Source of the DNA: Actinomycetes bacterium
GTDB taxonomy: Bacteria > Actinomycetota > Actinomycetes > Actinomycetales > Microbacteriaceae
Length of the DNA: 36,804 nt
Assembly: GCA_023431405.1 (NCBI GenBank)
Contig: JAEYVZ010000017.1
Location: 1 to 36,804, forward strand
Direction of reading: 5' to 3'
The notes under the pieces are model-generated. The model saw nothing but the letters and a program-made list of their open reading frames with translations, had not been told where the DNA came from and made no database searches. The translations under genes and the position numbers were made by a program. Below are positions 1 to 7,722 of the stretch, one piece after another (position 1 is the stretch's first letter; every line of letters starts with the position of its first letter).

Positions 1-77
1 GGCGACTCCCCGCCCGCATACGCGCGCGCCCCGCCCCCGGGGGGGGGGGCCTCTCTCGCTGTGGCCGGCCTCAGCGG
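1..77. other. intergenic tail after the carotenoid operon, with a C5G11 homopolymer tract
   Basis: No gene is supported here. The stretch lies downstream of crtEb. It contains CCCCC at 34-38 followed by eleven G at 39-49, inside a nearly pure G/C segment. The self-complementary C/G run could fold and help end crt transcription, but there is no U-tract, so I do not call a terminator. A homopolymer this long is also prone to sequencing error. Confidence 0.5.
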
Positions 78-947
78 TCAGGCGCTGAGGAACCACCACC
101 AGATGAGGAGGAGCGTGGCACCGAAGCCGGCGAGCTGGTTGATCCACAGGAACCTGCTCCATCCGGTGGTCGCCTCGGTGTCACGGTCGTCGGTGAGGTT
201 CCGGTAGGGCCAGACGATGACGAGGTAGGGGACGACCAGGAGGGCGCCGAGAGGGCCGGGCCAGGTCGTCGCCAGCATGGTGAGACCCGCCAGCGTGTAG
301 GCGAGGAGCGCGAAGCGCACGGTGCGCCGGGCCCCCATCACGGTGGCGATGGATCCGATCCCCGCCGCGCGGTCCGCGGTGATGTCCTGCACAGCGCCGA
401 ACGCGTGCGAGGCGACGCCCCAGAGCGCGAAGGCGACGAGGATCGCGGTGAGCGGAAGGTCGAATGCCGCTCCGGCGAGGACGAGTCCGTACACGGCGGG
501 GGAGAAGAAGTGGATGCTGCTGGTCAGCGAGTCGGCGAACGGCCGCTCCTTGAGGCGCAGTGGGGGAGCGGAGTAGAAGACGACGAAGAAGAGGCTCAGT
601 GCCAGCACCAGCCACGACGGCGGCGATCCGACGACGGCCAGGTAGACGATGAACGGCAGGCACGACAGCGCCGCGGCCCACAGCGTCACGCGGTGGAAGC
701 GCCGGTCGAGGATCGACCCGTGCGCACCGCCCTTGCGAGGATTGCGCAGATCGGACTCGTAATCGAACACGTCGTTGATTCCGTACATGGCGAGGTTGTA
801 CGGCACGAGGAAGAAGAGGGTCCCGACGATCAGCGTGGCATCGATCTGCCGGGTGGTGAGGAGATACGCAGCCGCGAACGGGTACGCCGTGTTGACCCAG
901 CTCACCGGACGCGAGGCGAGCAGCAGCTGGCGGGTCAACGACGTCAT
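78..947 (-). CDS. crtEb: lycopene elongase / UbiA-family prenyltransferase (C50 carotenoid)
   Basis: A 289-residue polytopic membrane protein of the UbiA prenyltransferase superfamily. The first Asp-rich motif is N58-D-V-F-D62 followed by E and D (NDxxDxxxD type). The second is D188-I-T-A-D192. Both bind the Mg-diphosphate of the prenyl donor. CrtEb-type enzymes add C5 units from DMAPP to the ends of lycopene, giving C45 and then C50 carotenoids (flavuxanthin in Corynebacterium). The ATG overlaps the crtYf stop codon by four bases (ATGA), so translation is probably coupled. It is the last gene of the idi-crtE-B-I-Ye-Yf-Eb operon. The family call is firm. The lycopene substrate is inferred from the operon, because UbiA proteins also make quinones and hemes. 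Confidence 0.9.
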   Translation of the reverse strand: MTSLTRQLLLASRPVSWVNTAYPFAAAYLLTTRQIDATLIVGTLFFLVPYNLAMYGINDVFDYESDLRNPRKGGAHGSILDRRFHRVTLWAAALSCLPFIVYLAVVGSPPSWLVLALSLFFVVFYSAPPLRLKERPFADSLTSSIHFFSPAVYGLVLAGAAFDLPLTAILVAFALWGVASHAFGAVQDITADRAAGIGSIATVMGARRTVRFALLAYTLAGLTMLATTWPGPLGALLVVPYLVIVWPYRNLTDDRDTEATTGWSRFLWINQLAGFGATLLLIWWWFLSA

Positions 948-1249
948 TCGGCATCCTTCGGGGTGAGGAGGGTGAACACGGCGGGCACGAGGAACGCCGC
1001 GCAGAGGGGATAGGCGAAGTCCTCGATCGGGGCCAGTCCCACACGAATGCCGCTGATCAGGTGATCGGGGTAGGTGAACAGTCCTGCGGCGATCATGAGG
1101 TTATCGAAGATCGCCGTGAGGAGGAGCAGGACGACCGCGGCGACGGCCGACGCGGCCAGTCTCGCGCCGAAGCGCGGACGGCGGCACGTGGCTGCCGTCA
1201 CGATGACCGTCAGCAGAACGAAAGGGATGACGATCAGCGGGTACGTCAC
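944..1249 (-). CDS. crtYf: C50 carotenoid epsilon-cyclase subunit CrtYf-like
   Basis: A 101-residue hydrophobic protein with about three membrane helices. It is the second half of a heterodimeric lycopene cyclase. The reading frame runs further upstream, but that part overlaps crtYe in another frame. I chose the GTG at 1249 because it forms a GTGA overlap with the crtYe stop, like the other junctions in the operon, and gives the ~100-residue length usual for these subunits. It keeps the family's short polar PxxE element (L-A-P-I-E-D) near residues 72-77. In Corynebacterium, CrtYe and CrtYf act together to cyclise flavuxanthin to decaprenoxanthin. Micrococcus CrtYg/Yh give sarcinaxanthin. Sequence reading alone does not settle which ring type is made here. 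Confidence 0.85.
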   Translation of the reverse strand: MTYPLIVIPFVLLTVIVTAATCRRPRFGARLAASAVAAVVLLLLTAIFDNLMIAAGLFTYPDHLISGIRVGLAPIEDFAYPLCAAFLVPAVFTLLTPKDAE

Positions 1250-1578
1250 GACCGGCTCCCCGTGCCCCTGGCGGCCCCGCGCCGGATCACCGCGGCGTGG
1301 ACGAGCACCGCGAGGTAGCTGAGGAACGCCAGGAAGACGGGCTCTTCGAGGGGAAGGTGAGGCGCCAGGTCGATGCCGAGGAGCAGCGGGCTGTCCCCCT
1401 TCACGAAGACGCCCGTGGCGATGCCGACGGCATCCCACACCAGGAAGAACACCGTGCCGATGGCCACGGCCGCCGCCGTGCGCCCCGGGGCTGCCCAGAA
1501 GGCCACCCGATGGCGTGCGTCGAGCAGGAGCAGACCCCCCGACGAGACCAGAAGGAAGATCAGGTAGAGTCCGGGCAT
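1246..1578 (-). CDS. crtYe: C50 carotenoid epsilon-cyclase subunit CrtYe-like
   Basis: A 110-residue membrane protein of the lycopene cyclase domain family, partner of the downstream CrtYf-like subunit. Hydrophobic segments sit near residues 2-20, 30-50 and 80-98. The short E-E-P-V element (about residues 77-80) between the last two is typical of this family and is thought to be part of the active site. The ATG is one base after the crtI stop codon (TGA-T-ATG). This is the only crt junction that is not a 4-base overlap. The gene order crtI-crtYe-crtYf-crtEb is the Corynebacterium decaprenoxanthin order. Neither subunit is expected to be active alone. Confidence 0.85.
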   Translation of the reverse strand: MPGLYLIFLLVSSGGLLLLDARHRVAFWAAPGRTAAAVAIGTVFFLVWDAVGIATGVFVKGDSPLLLGIDLAPHLPLEEPVFLAFLSYLAVLVHAAVIRRGAARGTGSRS

Positions 1579-1579
1579 A

Positions 1580-3142
1580 TCAGCGGGCGGCCCCGCTTGC
1601 CACGCTGAGGCGGCCCGCGGTGCGGTCGCCCCGCATCCGCTTGACGATGAGCTCCGCTGAGATCAGGCACATGGGCAGGCCGATTCCTGGCAGCACCGAG
1701 CTGCCGGTGTAGTAGAGGTCTCTCACCTTCTTGGAGACGTTCTTCGGGCGGAAGATCGCGCTCTGGGGCAGGGTGTGCGCGAGGCCCAGTGAACTGCCGC
1801 GCCAGATGCCCATGTCGGCCTCGAAGTCCGCGGGCATGACGGTGCGGCGCACCGTGATGCGCTCGGCGAGGTCGGGGATGCCCGCCCAGGCCGAGATCTG
1901 CGCGATGACGGTGTCAGCAGCGGCCTCTACGGCCGGGTCGCCGGCACGGTCGATGCCACCGCGACCGAGACCGGGGTCGGCAGGGATCGGCACGAGGACG
2001 AACAGGTTCTCCGAGCCGGGCGGGGCGACGGTCGGGTCGGTGGCCGACGGGCGGCACACGTACAGCGACGCCGGGTCGGGGATTCGCGTGTCGCGACCGA
2101 AGATGTCGCCGAAGTTCTCCTGCCAGTCGCGGGAGAACAGAAGCGTATGGTGTGCGAGCTCGGGGAGCTCGCCCTCGACTCCGAGCATGAGAAGGAGCGC
2201 TCCCGGACTCGGTGTCCGCTTGCGCCACCACTTCTCGGAGTAGCTGCGGTGTTCCTCGGAGAGCAGCGCGGTCTCCGTGTGGTGCAGATCCGCCCCCGAG
2301 ACCACGACGTCGGCGGCGTGCACCGTACCGTCGTCGAGGCGCACCCCGGAGGCGCGCCCTTCGGTCACCACGATCTCGCGGACGGGGGTCGAGGTGACGA
2401 TCGTGACGCCCCGCTCCCTCGCGAGGCGCTCGACGGCGGCGATCACCTCGGTGAACCCACCCTGGGGGTAGAGAACGCCGTCATCGAGGTCGAGGTGACT
2501 CATGAGGTGGTAAAGGCTCGGCGCCTCGTAGGGTGAGGCACCCAGGAAGACGGCCGGGTAGCCGAGGATCTGCTGGAGCAGGGGCTCGCTGAAGGAGCGC
2601 GCGACGTGTGAGGCGAGCGGGCGCGTGAGCAGCGGCAGCAGCTGTGGGAGCCTCGTCACCACCTGACGGTCGCGCAGGCCCGCGGTCGACTCGTACGTGT
2701 CGTACAGGAACCGCGAGACGGCGAGCTCGTAGGCGTCGGCAGCCGAGTCGAGGTAGGCGTCGAGTCGTGCCCCCGAGCCGGGCTCGCGTGCCTCGAAGAG
2801 AGCGCGCACGCTGTCGCGGCCGCTCGTGACGTCGACCGCGGGTGACGGCTCCGAGCCGTCGGGCTGGGCGTACACACGGTAGGCCGGTTTCAGCGGCACG
2901 AGGTCCAGCTGCTCCGCCGCGCTCGTGCCGAGCAGCGCGAAGAAGTGATCGAACACCTCGGGCATGAGGTACCAGCTGGGGCCGGTGTCGAAGCGGAAGC
3001 CATCCCGCTCCCACGATCCGGCGCGCCCCCCGAGGTGCTCGCGCGCCTCGTACAGGGTCACCTCGAGTCCCTCCTGTGCGAGGAGGGCGGCCGTCGCGAG
3101 CCCCGCGATACCGCCGCCGACGATGACTGCGGAACCGCTCAT
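1580..3142 (-). CDS. crtI: phytoene desaturase
   Basis: A 520-residue FAD-dependent desaturase, normal length for bacterial CrtI. The N-terminal dinucleotide-binding fold begins V-I-V-G-G-G-I-A-G-L at about residues 6-15, followed by the acidic ribose-binding residue in L-Y-E-A-R-E and the H-L-G-G-R-A-G motif. The C-terminal D-L-Y-Y-T-G-S-S-V-L-P-G-I-G-L-P-M segment is the CrtI signature that closes the FAD site. It should convert phytoene to lycopene in four desaturation steps at the membrane. The ATG overlaps the crtB stop as ATGA. A shorter GC-rich frame opposite this gene looks like a shadow. Confidence 0.95.
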   Translation of the reverse strand: MSGSAVIVGGGIAGLATAALLAQEGLEVTLYEAREHLGGRAGSWERDGFRFDTGPSWYLMPEVFDHFFALLGTSAAEQLDLVPLKPAYRVYAQPDGSEPSPAVDVTSGRDSVRALFEAREPGSGARLDAYLDSAADAYELAVSRFLYDTYESTAGLRDRQVVTRLPQLLPLLTRPLASHVARSFSEPLLQQILGYPAVFLGASPYEAPSLYHLMSHLDLDDGVLYPQGGFTEVIAAVERLARERGVTIVTSTPVREIVVTEGRASGVRLDDGTVHAADVVVSGADLHHTETALLSEEHRSYSEKWWRKRTPSPGALLLMLGVEGELPELAHHTLLFSRDWQENFGDIFGRDTRIPDPASLYVCRPSATDPTVAPPGSENLFVLVPIPADPGLGRGGIDRAGDPAVEAAADTVIAQISAWAGIPDLAERITVRRTVMPADFEADMGIWRGSSLGLAHTLPQSAIFRPKNVSKKVRDLYYTGSSVLPGIGLPMCLISAELIVKRMRGDRTAGRLSVASGAAR

Positions 3143-3990
3143 GAGTCCGACCTCCGGGGTGCGCGGCCACTGAATGCGCGTGCCGCGATACGGGCCTTCA
3201 CAGGTGTGGGGACGCTGACGCGCCCGGTGGAGTCGTCGTCGCGCAGGCGCTTGGCGAGTTCGGCGAACAGGCCGTGCGCGGCCGTGACGGCGCGGCGACA
3301 GTCTTCCGGCAGCTGGGGGATGACGGCTGCCGCGGCATCCAGATCTCGGTTGATGCGGGCGAGCACCTCGTCACGACGGGCGCTGTCGCCGAGGCCGAGG
3401 TAGTCGCGTCCCAGGCGTTCCGAGTCGTCGGCGTGATCGCGGAGGAAATTGATGTCCTGGAAGGCGGCTCCCAGACGCCGGGCGCCATCCACGAGTTCCG
3501 GATCCGGCGGGGCGATCGTCGCACGGCCGGCATTGACGAACACCTGCAGGCACATGAGTCCCACGACCTCCGCCGAGCCGTACACGTACGCGTCATGCGA
3601 CGCGTCGTCGTGCTGAGTCGTTTCGAGATCTGTGCGCATGGAGGCGAAGAACGGACGCACGAGGTCCGGTCCGATGCCACTGGCTCTCGCGGTGAGAGCA
3701 AAGGCATGCACGATGAGATTCGAGCTGAAGCCGCGCGCGGTCGCCGCGAGGGTGTCGGCTTCGAGCTCGTCGAGCAGCAGCCGTTGGGTCTGTCGGGGCA
3801 GGCCCGCGCTCTCCGCCGCACCGTCGACGATCTCGTCGGCGATGCGCACCAGGGCGTAGATGTTGCGCACCTCCGGACGCACCCGCGGTCCGAGCAGGCG
3901 CGTGGCGAGGGTGAACGAGGTCGAGTAGTTGGCGATGACGGTTGCGGCGGCATCGCGGGCGGATCGGTCGTAGAGGTCGCCGCCCGTCAC
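3139..3990 (-). CDS. crtB: phytoene synthase
   Basis: A 283-residue member of the squalene/phytoene synthase family, joining two GGPP molecules head to head into phytoene. The first Asp-rich motif is D52-E-I-V-D56. The second lies in N-F-L-R-D-H-A-D-D, near two thirds of the protein. The open frame extends to 4212, but those extra residues are Arg/Pro-rich and overlap crtE out of frame. The GTG at 3990 forms a GTGA overlap with the crtE stop and gives a normal family length, so I chose it. The stop overlaps the crtI ATG. Confidence 0.95.
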   Translation of the reverse strand: MTGGDLYDRSARDAAATVIANYSTSFTLATRLLGPRVRPEVRNIYALVRIADEIVDGAAESAGLPRQTQRLLLDELEADTLAATARGFSSNLIVHAFALTARASGIGPDLVRPFFASMRTDLETTQHDDASHDAYVYGSAEVVGLMCLQVFVNAGRATIAPPDPELVDGARRLGAAFQDINFLRDHADDSERLGRDYLGLGDSARRDEVLARINRDLDAAAAVIPQLPEDCRRAVTAAHGLFAELAKRLRDDDSTGRVSVPTPVKARIAARAFSGRAPRRSDS

Positions 3991-5042
3991 GGGATCCGCC
4001 TCTCGATGGCGTCTGCGATCTCGGCCAGCAGCACGACGGCGCCCCGAGGAAGTTCGGGGGCGGCCGCCTGAGCGCGGGCGCGGTGGAGGTGCAGATGCAC
4101 CATCTCCTCCAGGTGACCACGAGCGCCACTGGCCTCGATCTCCCGCTGAGCGCGCTTCACGGCGATCGGGCCGGTGTGGGCGACAGCGAGCGCCGAGCTG
4201 ACTCTGGGCCACGACGGCGTCTCGCGTGCGAGCGCGATGAGCGGTGTGCGCTTGGACTCGCGAAGGTCCGCACCCGGGTCGCGGCCGGCCTGCACGCGGG
4301 AGCCGAAGGTGCCGATGAGGTCGTCGACGAGCTGGAAGGCCAGGCCGAGGTCGGCGGCCGCCGAAGCCAGTGCGTCATGGGTGAAGGCGCCCGCGAGGAT
4401 CGCGCCGGCGCGCAGCGGAGCACGGAACGAGTACACGGCGGTCTTGTCGTGTGCGGCGCCGAGGAGGGCCTCGGCATCCGGATAGTCGGCGCGGGCGGCG
4501 TGCTCGGCATCGGCGAGCTCGCCGACGGCTGACACGAGCACTGCCTCGTCGAGCACGGCGAAGAGCTCTTCGCGCTGCTGCTCGCTCACCGGCGCCGAGG
4601 CGACGACACGGGTGGCCTCGAACAGCAGGAGATCACCGGCGAGAACGGATGCCGCGTCGGCGACGACCGCCGTGCCGCGCTCATCCGCTCCGAACTCGCG
4701 CGCGCGATCGCGGAAGCGACCCGCCACGTTCGGCACCCCGCGGCGCTCGACGTCGCGATCGATGAGGTCGTCGTGCACGAGGAACGCGGTGTGGAGCAGT
4801 TCGAAGGCGGCCGCGACGTCCCACAGCCCGGGCTGGGCGGCGGTGTCTCCTCCGTAGGCTTCGAACGAGGCGACGACCAGTGCAGGTCGAAGTCGCTTGC
4901 CGTCGCTCGCTGCGGCGGCGATGGCGCCGGCGAGCTGCTGCGCCGCTTCGCCCAGGGGTGCGGCGCGGCGGGTGAGTCGCTCGAGGATCCGTCCGATCGC
5001 CGCGTCGATCTCGGCACGGTGGTCGTCGGAGAGCGTGATCAC
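3987..5042 (-). CDS. crtE: geranylgeranyl diphosphate synthase (polyprenyl synthetase)
   Basis: A 351-residue all-alpha trans-prenyltransferase that condenses IPP with allylic diphosphates, here supplying GGPP for CrtB. Visible motifs are the substrate-binding G-K-R-L-R-P near residues 48-53, the first Asp-rich motif D91-D-L-I-D95, and the second as D240-D-L-I-G, a short form common in actinobacterial homologues. The GTG at 5042 forms a GTGA overlap with the idi stop. The in-frame upstream extension to 5165 has shadow composition and lies inside idi. Corynebacterium IdsA is a close functional alternative name. The chain-length product (GGPP) is inferred from the operon. Confidence 0.92.
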   Translation of the reverse strand: MITLSDDHRAEIDAAIGRILERLTRRAAPLGEAAQQLAGAIAAAASDGKRLRPALVVASFEAYGGDTAAQPGLWDVAAAFELLHTAFLVHDDLIDRDVERRGVPNVAGRFRDRAREFGADERGTAVVADAASVLAGDLLLFEATRVVASAPVSEQQREELFAVLDEAVLVSAVGELADAEHAARADYPDAEALLGAAHDKTAVYSFRAPLRAGAILAGAFTHDALASAAADLGLAFQLVDDLIGTFGSRVQAGRDPGADLRESKRTPLIALARETPSWPRVSSALAVAHTGPIAVKRAQREIEASGARGHLEEMVHLHLHRARAQAAAPELPRGAVVLLAEIADAIERRIP

Positions 5043-5587
5043 GACGCCCTCCGCTCCTGCTCGTCGGTGAAGAGGCCGAGCTGCTCGGCCTGAAGGACGA
5101 GCCAGGGGCTGAAGGCCCACGGCGTGGCGCGGATGCCTTCGCCGAGCTCCGCGGGGTCGACCCACCGCGCTTCGACGACTTCCCGTGGGTTGAGGTCGGG
5201 TTCATCGTCGGTCATGGCAAGGTAGACCGGGCACACCTCGTGCTCCACGATTCCGCTCGCATCGACGGCGCGGTAGCGGAACAGGGGGAGGGCGAGGCGC
5301 ACATCGTGCAGCGTGATGCCCAGCTCGTGCTCGGCACGACGATGCACGGCAGACAGCACGGGTTCGGCAGGCCGCGGGTGACCGCAGAAGGAGTTGCTCC
5401 AGACGCCGGGCCAGGTGCCCTTGTCGAGGGCGCGACGGGTGACGAGAGTCTCACCCCGGGAGTTGTACACATGGCAGGAGAAGGCGAGATGGAGGGCGGT
5501 ATCGGTGCCGTGGACGCTCGACTTCGGAGCGGTCCCGATCTCGCGGCCATCGTCGTCCAGCAGTACGACGAGGTCGATGGAAGACAT
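5039..5587 (-). CDS. idi: isopentenyl-diphosphate delta-isomerase, type 1
   Basis: A 182-residue Nudix-fold isomerase interconverting IPP and DMAPP, the allylic primer for CrtE and the C5 donor for CrtEb. It carries the catalytic cysteine in N-S-F-C-G-H-P and the catalytic glutamate in E-H-E-V-C-P-V-Y, both diagnostic for type 1 enzymes. It is the first gene of the operon. An AAGGAG ribosome-binding site lies six bases before the ATG. A second, out-of-frame ATG sits four bases upstream and was not chosen. Placing idi at the head of a crt operon ties isomer supply to pigment synthesis. Confidence 0.95.
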   Translation of the reverse strand: MSSIDLVVLLDDDGREIGTAPKSSVHGTDTALHLAFSCHVYNSRGETLVTRRALDKGTWPGVWSNSFCGHPRPAEPVLSAVHRRAEHELGITLHDVRLALPLFRYRAVDASGIVEHEVCPVYLAMTDDEPDLNPREVVEARWVDPAELGEGIRATPWAFSPWLVLQAEQLGLFTDEQERRAS

Positions 5588-5601
5588 TCATTTCTCCTTT
5601 T

Positions 5602-5616
5602 GCTAGTTTATCTAGC
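5602..5616. promoter_or_regulatory. inverted repeat, candidate CrtR/MarR operator
   Basis: GCTAG-TTTAT-CTAGC is a perfect 5-base inverted repeat with a 5-base spacer. It lies at about +5 to +19 of the predicted crt promoter, where a bound dimer would block transcription. A nearby direct repeat AGCGAT (5614-5619 and 5624-5629, one helical turn apart) could be a second contact. MarR proteins typically bind such sites in the gap between themselves and a divergent target operon. Confidence 0.5.
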
Positions 5617-5627
5617 GATTTTGAGCG

Positions 5628-5656
5628 ATACTACATACTTGCACGGGAGGTGTCCA
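5628..5656 (-). promoter_or_regulatory. sigma70-like promoter of the carotenoid operon
   Basis: On the minus strand, TGGACA at 5656-5651 (-35) and TAGTAT at 5633-5628 (-10) are separated by exactly 17 bases. This predicts a start of transcription near 5621 and an untranslated leader of about 34 bases before idi. It is the best consensus-like promoter in the window. Its activity has not been tested. Confidence 0.65.
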
Positions 5657-5660
5657 CACG

Positions 5661-6143
5661 GTGAACCAGCGATGGGTCCCACAGTCCGCACGCGATGAAT
5701 TGGTCCTCGAGGCCATGACAGCCGTGCGCGCGTTCTCCGACGCGATGGACCGGATGCACGGGGGTCTGCGTGGCGACATGGACATGAATGCCTCCGATCT
5801 CGCAGCGCTCCGCATGCTCATCGTGCGGGAACAGCGCGGCGAGTGGGTCTCGCCTCACGATATCGCCGAGCACCTCTCCATCTCTACCGCGTCGACCACC
5901 AAGCTGCTCGACCGCCTGACGCTCAGCGGACACCTGGAGCGCCACCCTCACCCGCGGGATCGTCGCGCACGCATCGTCGTCCTGTCGCAGGCGGCTCGCA
6001 CCGAGTTCTACGAGCACTTCGGTGAGCGCATGCGGCGCATGCGCTCCGCGATGGACGGCTACAGCGAAGAGGAGCTGCGCGTCTGCGCGCGTTTTCTCGC
6101 CGACATGGAGACAGCGCTCGTCGATGTCGATGACGAGCGCTGA
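5661..6143 (+). CDS. MarR-family transcriptional regulator, CrtR-like
   Basis: A 160-residue winged-helix regulator. The helix-turn-helix spans V-S-P-H-D-I-A-E-H-L-S-I-S-T-A-S-T-T-K at about residues 63-81. The D-R-R-A-R wing follows, with amphipathic dimerisation helices at both ends. It starts at GTG 5661 with GGGAGG about 11 bases upstream. It is transcribed divergently from the carotenoid operon. In Corynebacterium the equivalent gene encodes CrtR, a repressor of the crt operon and of itself that is released by GGPP. The same role is inferred here from position and family. Pigment control by another ligand is possible. Confidence 0.85.
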   Translation: MNQRWVPQSARDELVLEAMTAVRAFSDAMDRMHGGLRGDMDMNASDLAALRMLIVREQRGEWVSPHDIAEHLSISTASTTKLLDRLTLSGHLERHPHPRDRRARIVVLSQAARTEFYEHFGERMRRMRSAMDGYSEEELRVCARFLADMETALVDVDDER

Positions 6144-6161
6144 TACGCACGGGGCCAAGCG

Positions 6162-6205
6162 AAAGGCCCCCGATTCGGATCTCTCCGGATCGGGGGCCTT
6201 TCTTT
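6162..6205. terminator. bidirectional rho-independent terminator
   Basis: AAAGGCCCCCGAT (6162-6174) pairs perfectly with ATCGGGGGCCTTT (6189-6201). Inside, CGGA/TCCG extends the stem after one mismatch and leaves a TCTC loop. The 5' end is A-rich and the 3' end runs into TTTCTTT, so it can end the MarR gene on the plus strand and tRNA-fMet on the minus strand. Confidence 0.85.
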
Positions 6206-6207
6206 CG

Positions 6208-6281
6208 TTGCGGGGGCAGGATTTGAACCTACGACCTCTGGGTTATGAGCCCAGCGAGCTACCGAGCTGCTCCACCCCGCG
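6208..6281 (-). tRNA. initiator tRNA-Met (CAU)
   Basis: A 74-base tRNA read on the minus strand. The anticodon stem-loop G-G-G-C-T-C-A-T-A-A-C-C-C has three consecutive G:C pairs, the hallmark of the initiator. The acceptor stem has an unpaired C1/A72. The T loop T-T-C-A-A-A-T is intact. The 3' CCA is not encoded. It lies just upstream of the shared terminator, so it is probably transcribed alone. Confidence 0.95.
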
Positions 6282-6374
6282 GCACAAGACAATAGCCTAG
6301 CACGGCTTTCGAGTGGTCGTCGCCACCGGGGTCGGCAGTTGCCCCCCTCCGCCTCAGAGCGGGAGGATGAGGGC

Positions 6375-6896
6375 ATGGCATCCGACCTGCAGGCTCGCAC
6401 GCCCGCGGAGGCAGACGACCGCGGCGAGACGGTGAACGAGCGCGCTGACCGCAACTGGAACGAAGTCCTGCAGGAGCTGCGAGTGCTGCAGACAGGCACG
6501 CAGATCCTCACGGGTTTCCTGCTCGCGCTCGCCTTCCAGCCGGCCTTCACCGAGTTGACCACCGCGCAGCGCATCTTCTATCTCACTCTCGTGGTGCTGT
6601 CGGCCATGAGTGCCATCGTCGCCCTGGCGCCCGTCGCCCTGCACCGCATGGTGTTCCGACGAGGCATCAAGCCGACGGTCGTGCGGTACGGACACGCCGC
6701 CCTCATCACCGCGCTGCTGACGGTCTCCCTGCTCCTCGTGGGCGTCGTCGCCTTCGTGTTCGATGTCGTGGTCGGCGACACGGCGGCGTGGGTCGCAGCG
6801 ATCGCCTTGTCAGCGGTGATCGGGATCACCTGGGTCGTCGTTCCGGCTGTGCTTCGGGGCCGACGCCCTGACGAGTCGGAGGAGCGACGCCGATGA
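6375..6896 (+). CDS. DUF6328-like four-helix membrane protein
   Basis: A 173-residue protein with a charged, acidic N-terminus (about 45 residues) and four hydrophobic segments near residues 45-65, 75-95, 115-137 and 145-163, ending in an Arg/Glu-rich tail. The element L-R-V-L-Q-T-G-T-Q-I-L-T-G-F-L-L just before and inside the first helix is characteristic of the actinobacterial DUF6328 family, whose function is unknown. I chose the ATG at 6375 because GGGAGG lies eight bases upstream; a TTG at 6339 has no such site. It overlaps the next gene by ATGA, so the two are probably co-translated. Confidence 0.75.
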   Translation: MASDLQARTPAEADDRGETVNERADRNWNEVLQELRVLQTGTQILTGFLLALAFQPAFTELTTAQRIFYLTLVVLSAMSAIVALAPVALHRMVFRRGIKPTVVRYGHAALITALLTVSLLLVGVVAFVFDVVVGDTAAWVAAIALSAVIGITWVVVPAVLRGRRPDESEERRR

Positions 6897-7699
6897 CAGC
6901 GGAGGCCATAGGGGTGGGCGTCGCGCAGTTCGCGCCCACCGCCGACGAGGCGGCCAACCTCGACGTCATCGCCCGCCTCACGGCGCGGGCGGTGGAGCGT
7001 GGCGCCCGGATCGTGCTCTTCCCCGAGTACTCGAGCTACTTCGTCGACCCGTTCGACGAGACGCTCGCGGCGCACGCCCAGACGGTCGAGGGCCCCTTTG
7101 TCCGCAGGCTCATCTCGCTCGCCGCCCAGCACGATGTGGTGATGGTCGCCGGGCTGCTGGAGCGCGGCGACGGCCGACGGGTGCGCAACACCGTGGTGGC
7201 CGTCGACGGGAGCGGGATCCTCGCCTCGTATCGCAAGCTGCATCTCTACGACGCCTTCGGTCAGCGCGAGTCCGACTGGGTGGAGGCGGGCGCGATCGAC
7301 GCGCCGGGGACGTTCGTCGTCGACGGGATGACGTTCGCTCTCATGACCTGTTACGACCTGCGGTTCCCGGAGGTCGCGCGCGTCCTGGCCGACGCCGGTG
7401 CCGACGTCGTGCTCGTGGCCGCCGAGTGGGTCAGGGGTCCCCTCAAGGAACACCATTGGCGCACTCTGCTCCACGCCCGCGCGATCGAGAACACCTTCTT
7501 CGTGGCGGCGGCCGACCACCCGCCCCCGCTCGGTGTGGGCTCGTCGATGATCGTCGACCCGCAGGGCGTCGAGGTCGCCGCCGTGGGAACGGTGAGCGAC
7601 GTCGCGGTCGGGCACCTCGATCCTGGCGCGATCGAACGGGTGCGCAGGGTCAACCCCGCGCTGCGCCTGCGCCGGTTCGCCGTCGTTCCCCGCAGGTGA
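6893..7699 (+). CDS. carbon-nitrogen hydrolase (nitrilase superfamily)
   Basis: A 268-residue single-domain enzyme. The catalytic triad is visible: E45 in F-P-E-Y, K115 in R-K-L-H-L-Y-D, and nucleophile C153 in C-Y-D-L-R-F-P-E. The R-F-P-E context after the cysteine is typical of the omega-amidase/Nit2-like and deaminated-glutathione-amidase branch, which hydrolyse small amides in the cytoplasm. Length is normal. The start overlaps the DUF6328 stop. Substrate cannot be read from the sequence. Confidence 0.88.
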   Translation: MTAEAIGVGVAQFAPTADEAANLDVIARLTARAVERGARIVLFPEYSSYFVDPFDETLAAHAQTVEGPFVRRLISLAAQHDVVMVAGLLERGDGRRVRNTVVAVDGSGILASYRKLHLYDAFGQRESDWVEAGAIDAPGTFVVDGMTFALMTCYDLRFPEVARVLADAGADVVLVAAEWVRGPLKEHHWRTLLHARAIENTFFVAAADHPPPLGVGSSMIVDPQGVEVAAVGTVSDVAVGHLDPGAIERVRRVNPALRLRRFAVVPRR

Positions 7700-7722
7700 C
7701 CTTCGCGGAGCCCGCGTGCACC

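Noticed and set aside
3991..4212. In-frame N-terminal extension of crtB
   Set aside because: It is Arg/Pro-rich, overlaps crtE in another frame, and skips the GTG that forms a 4-base overlap with the crtE stop.
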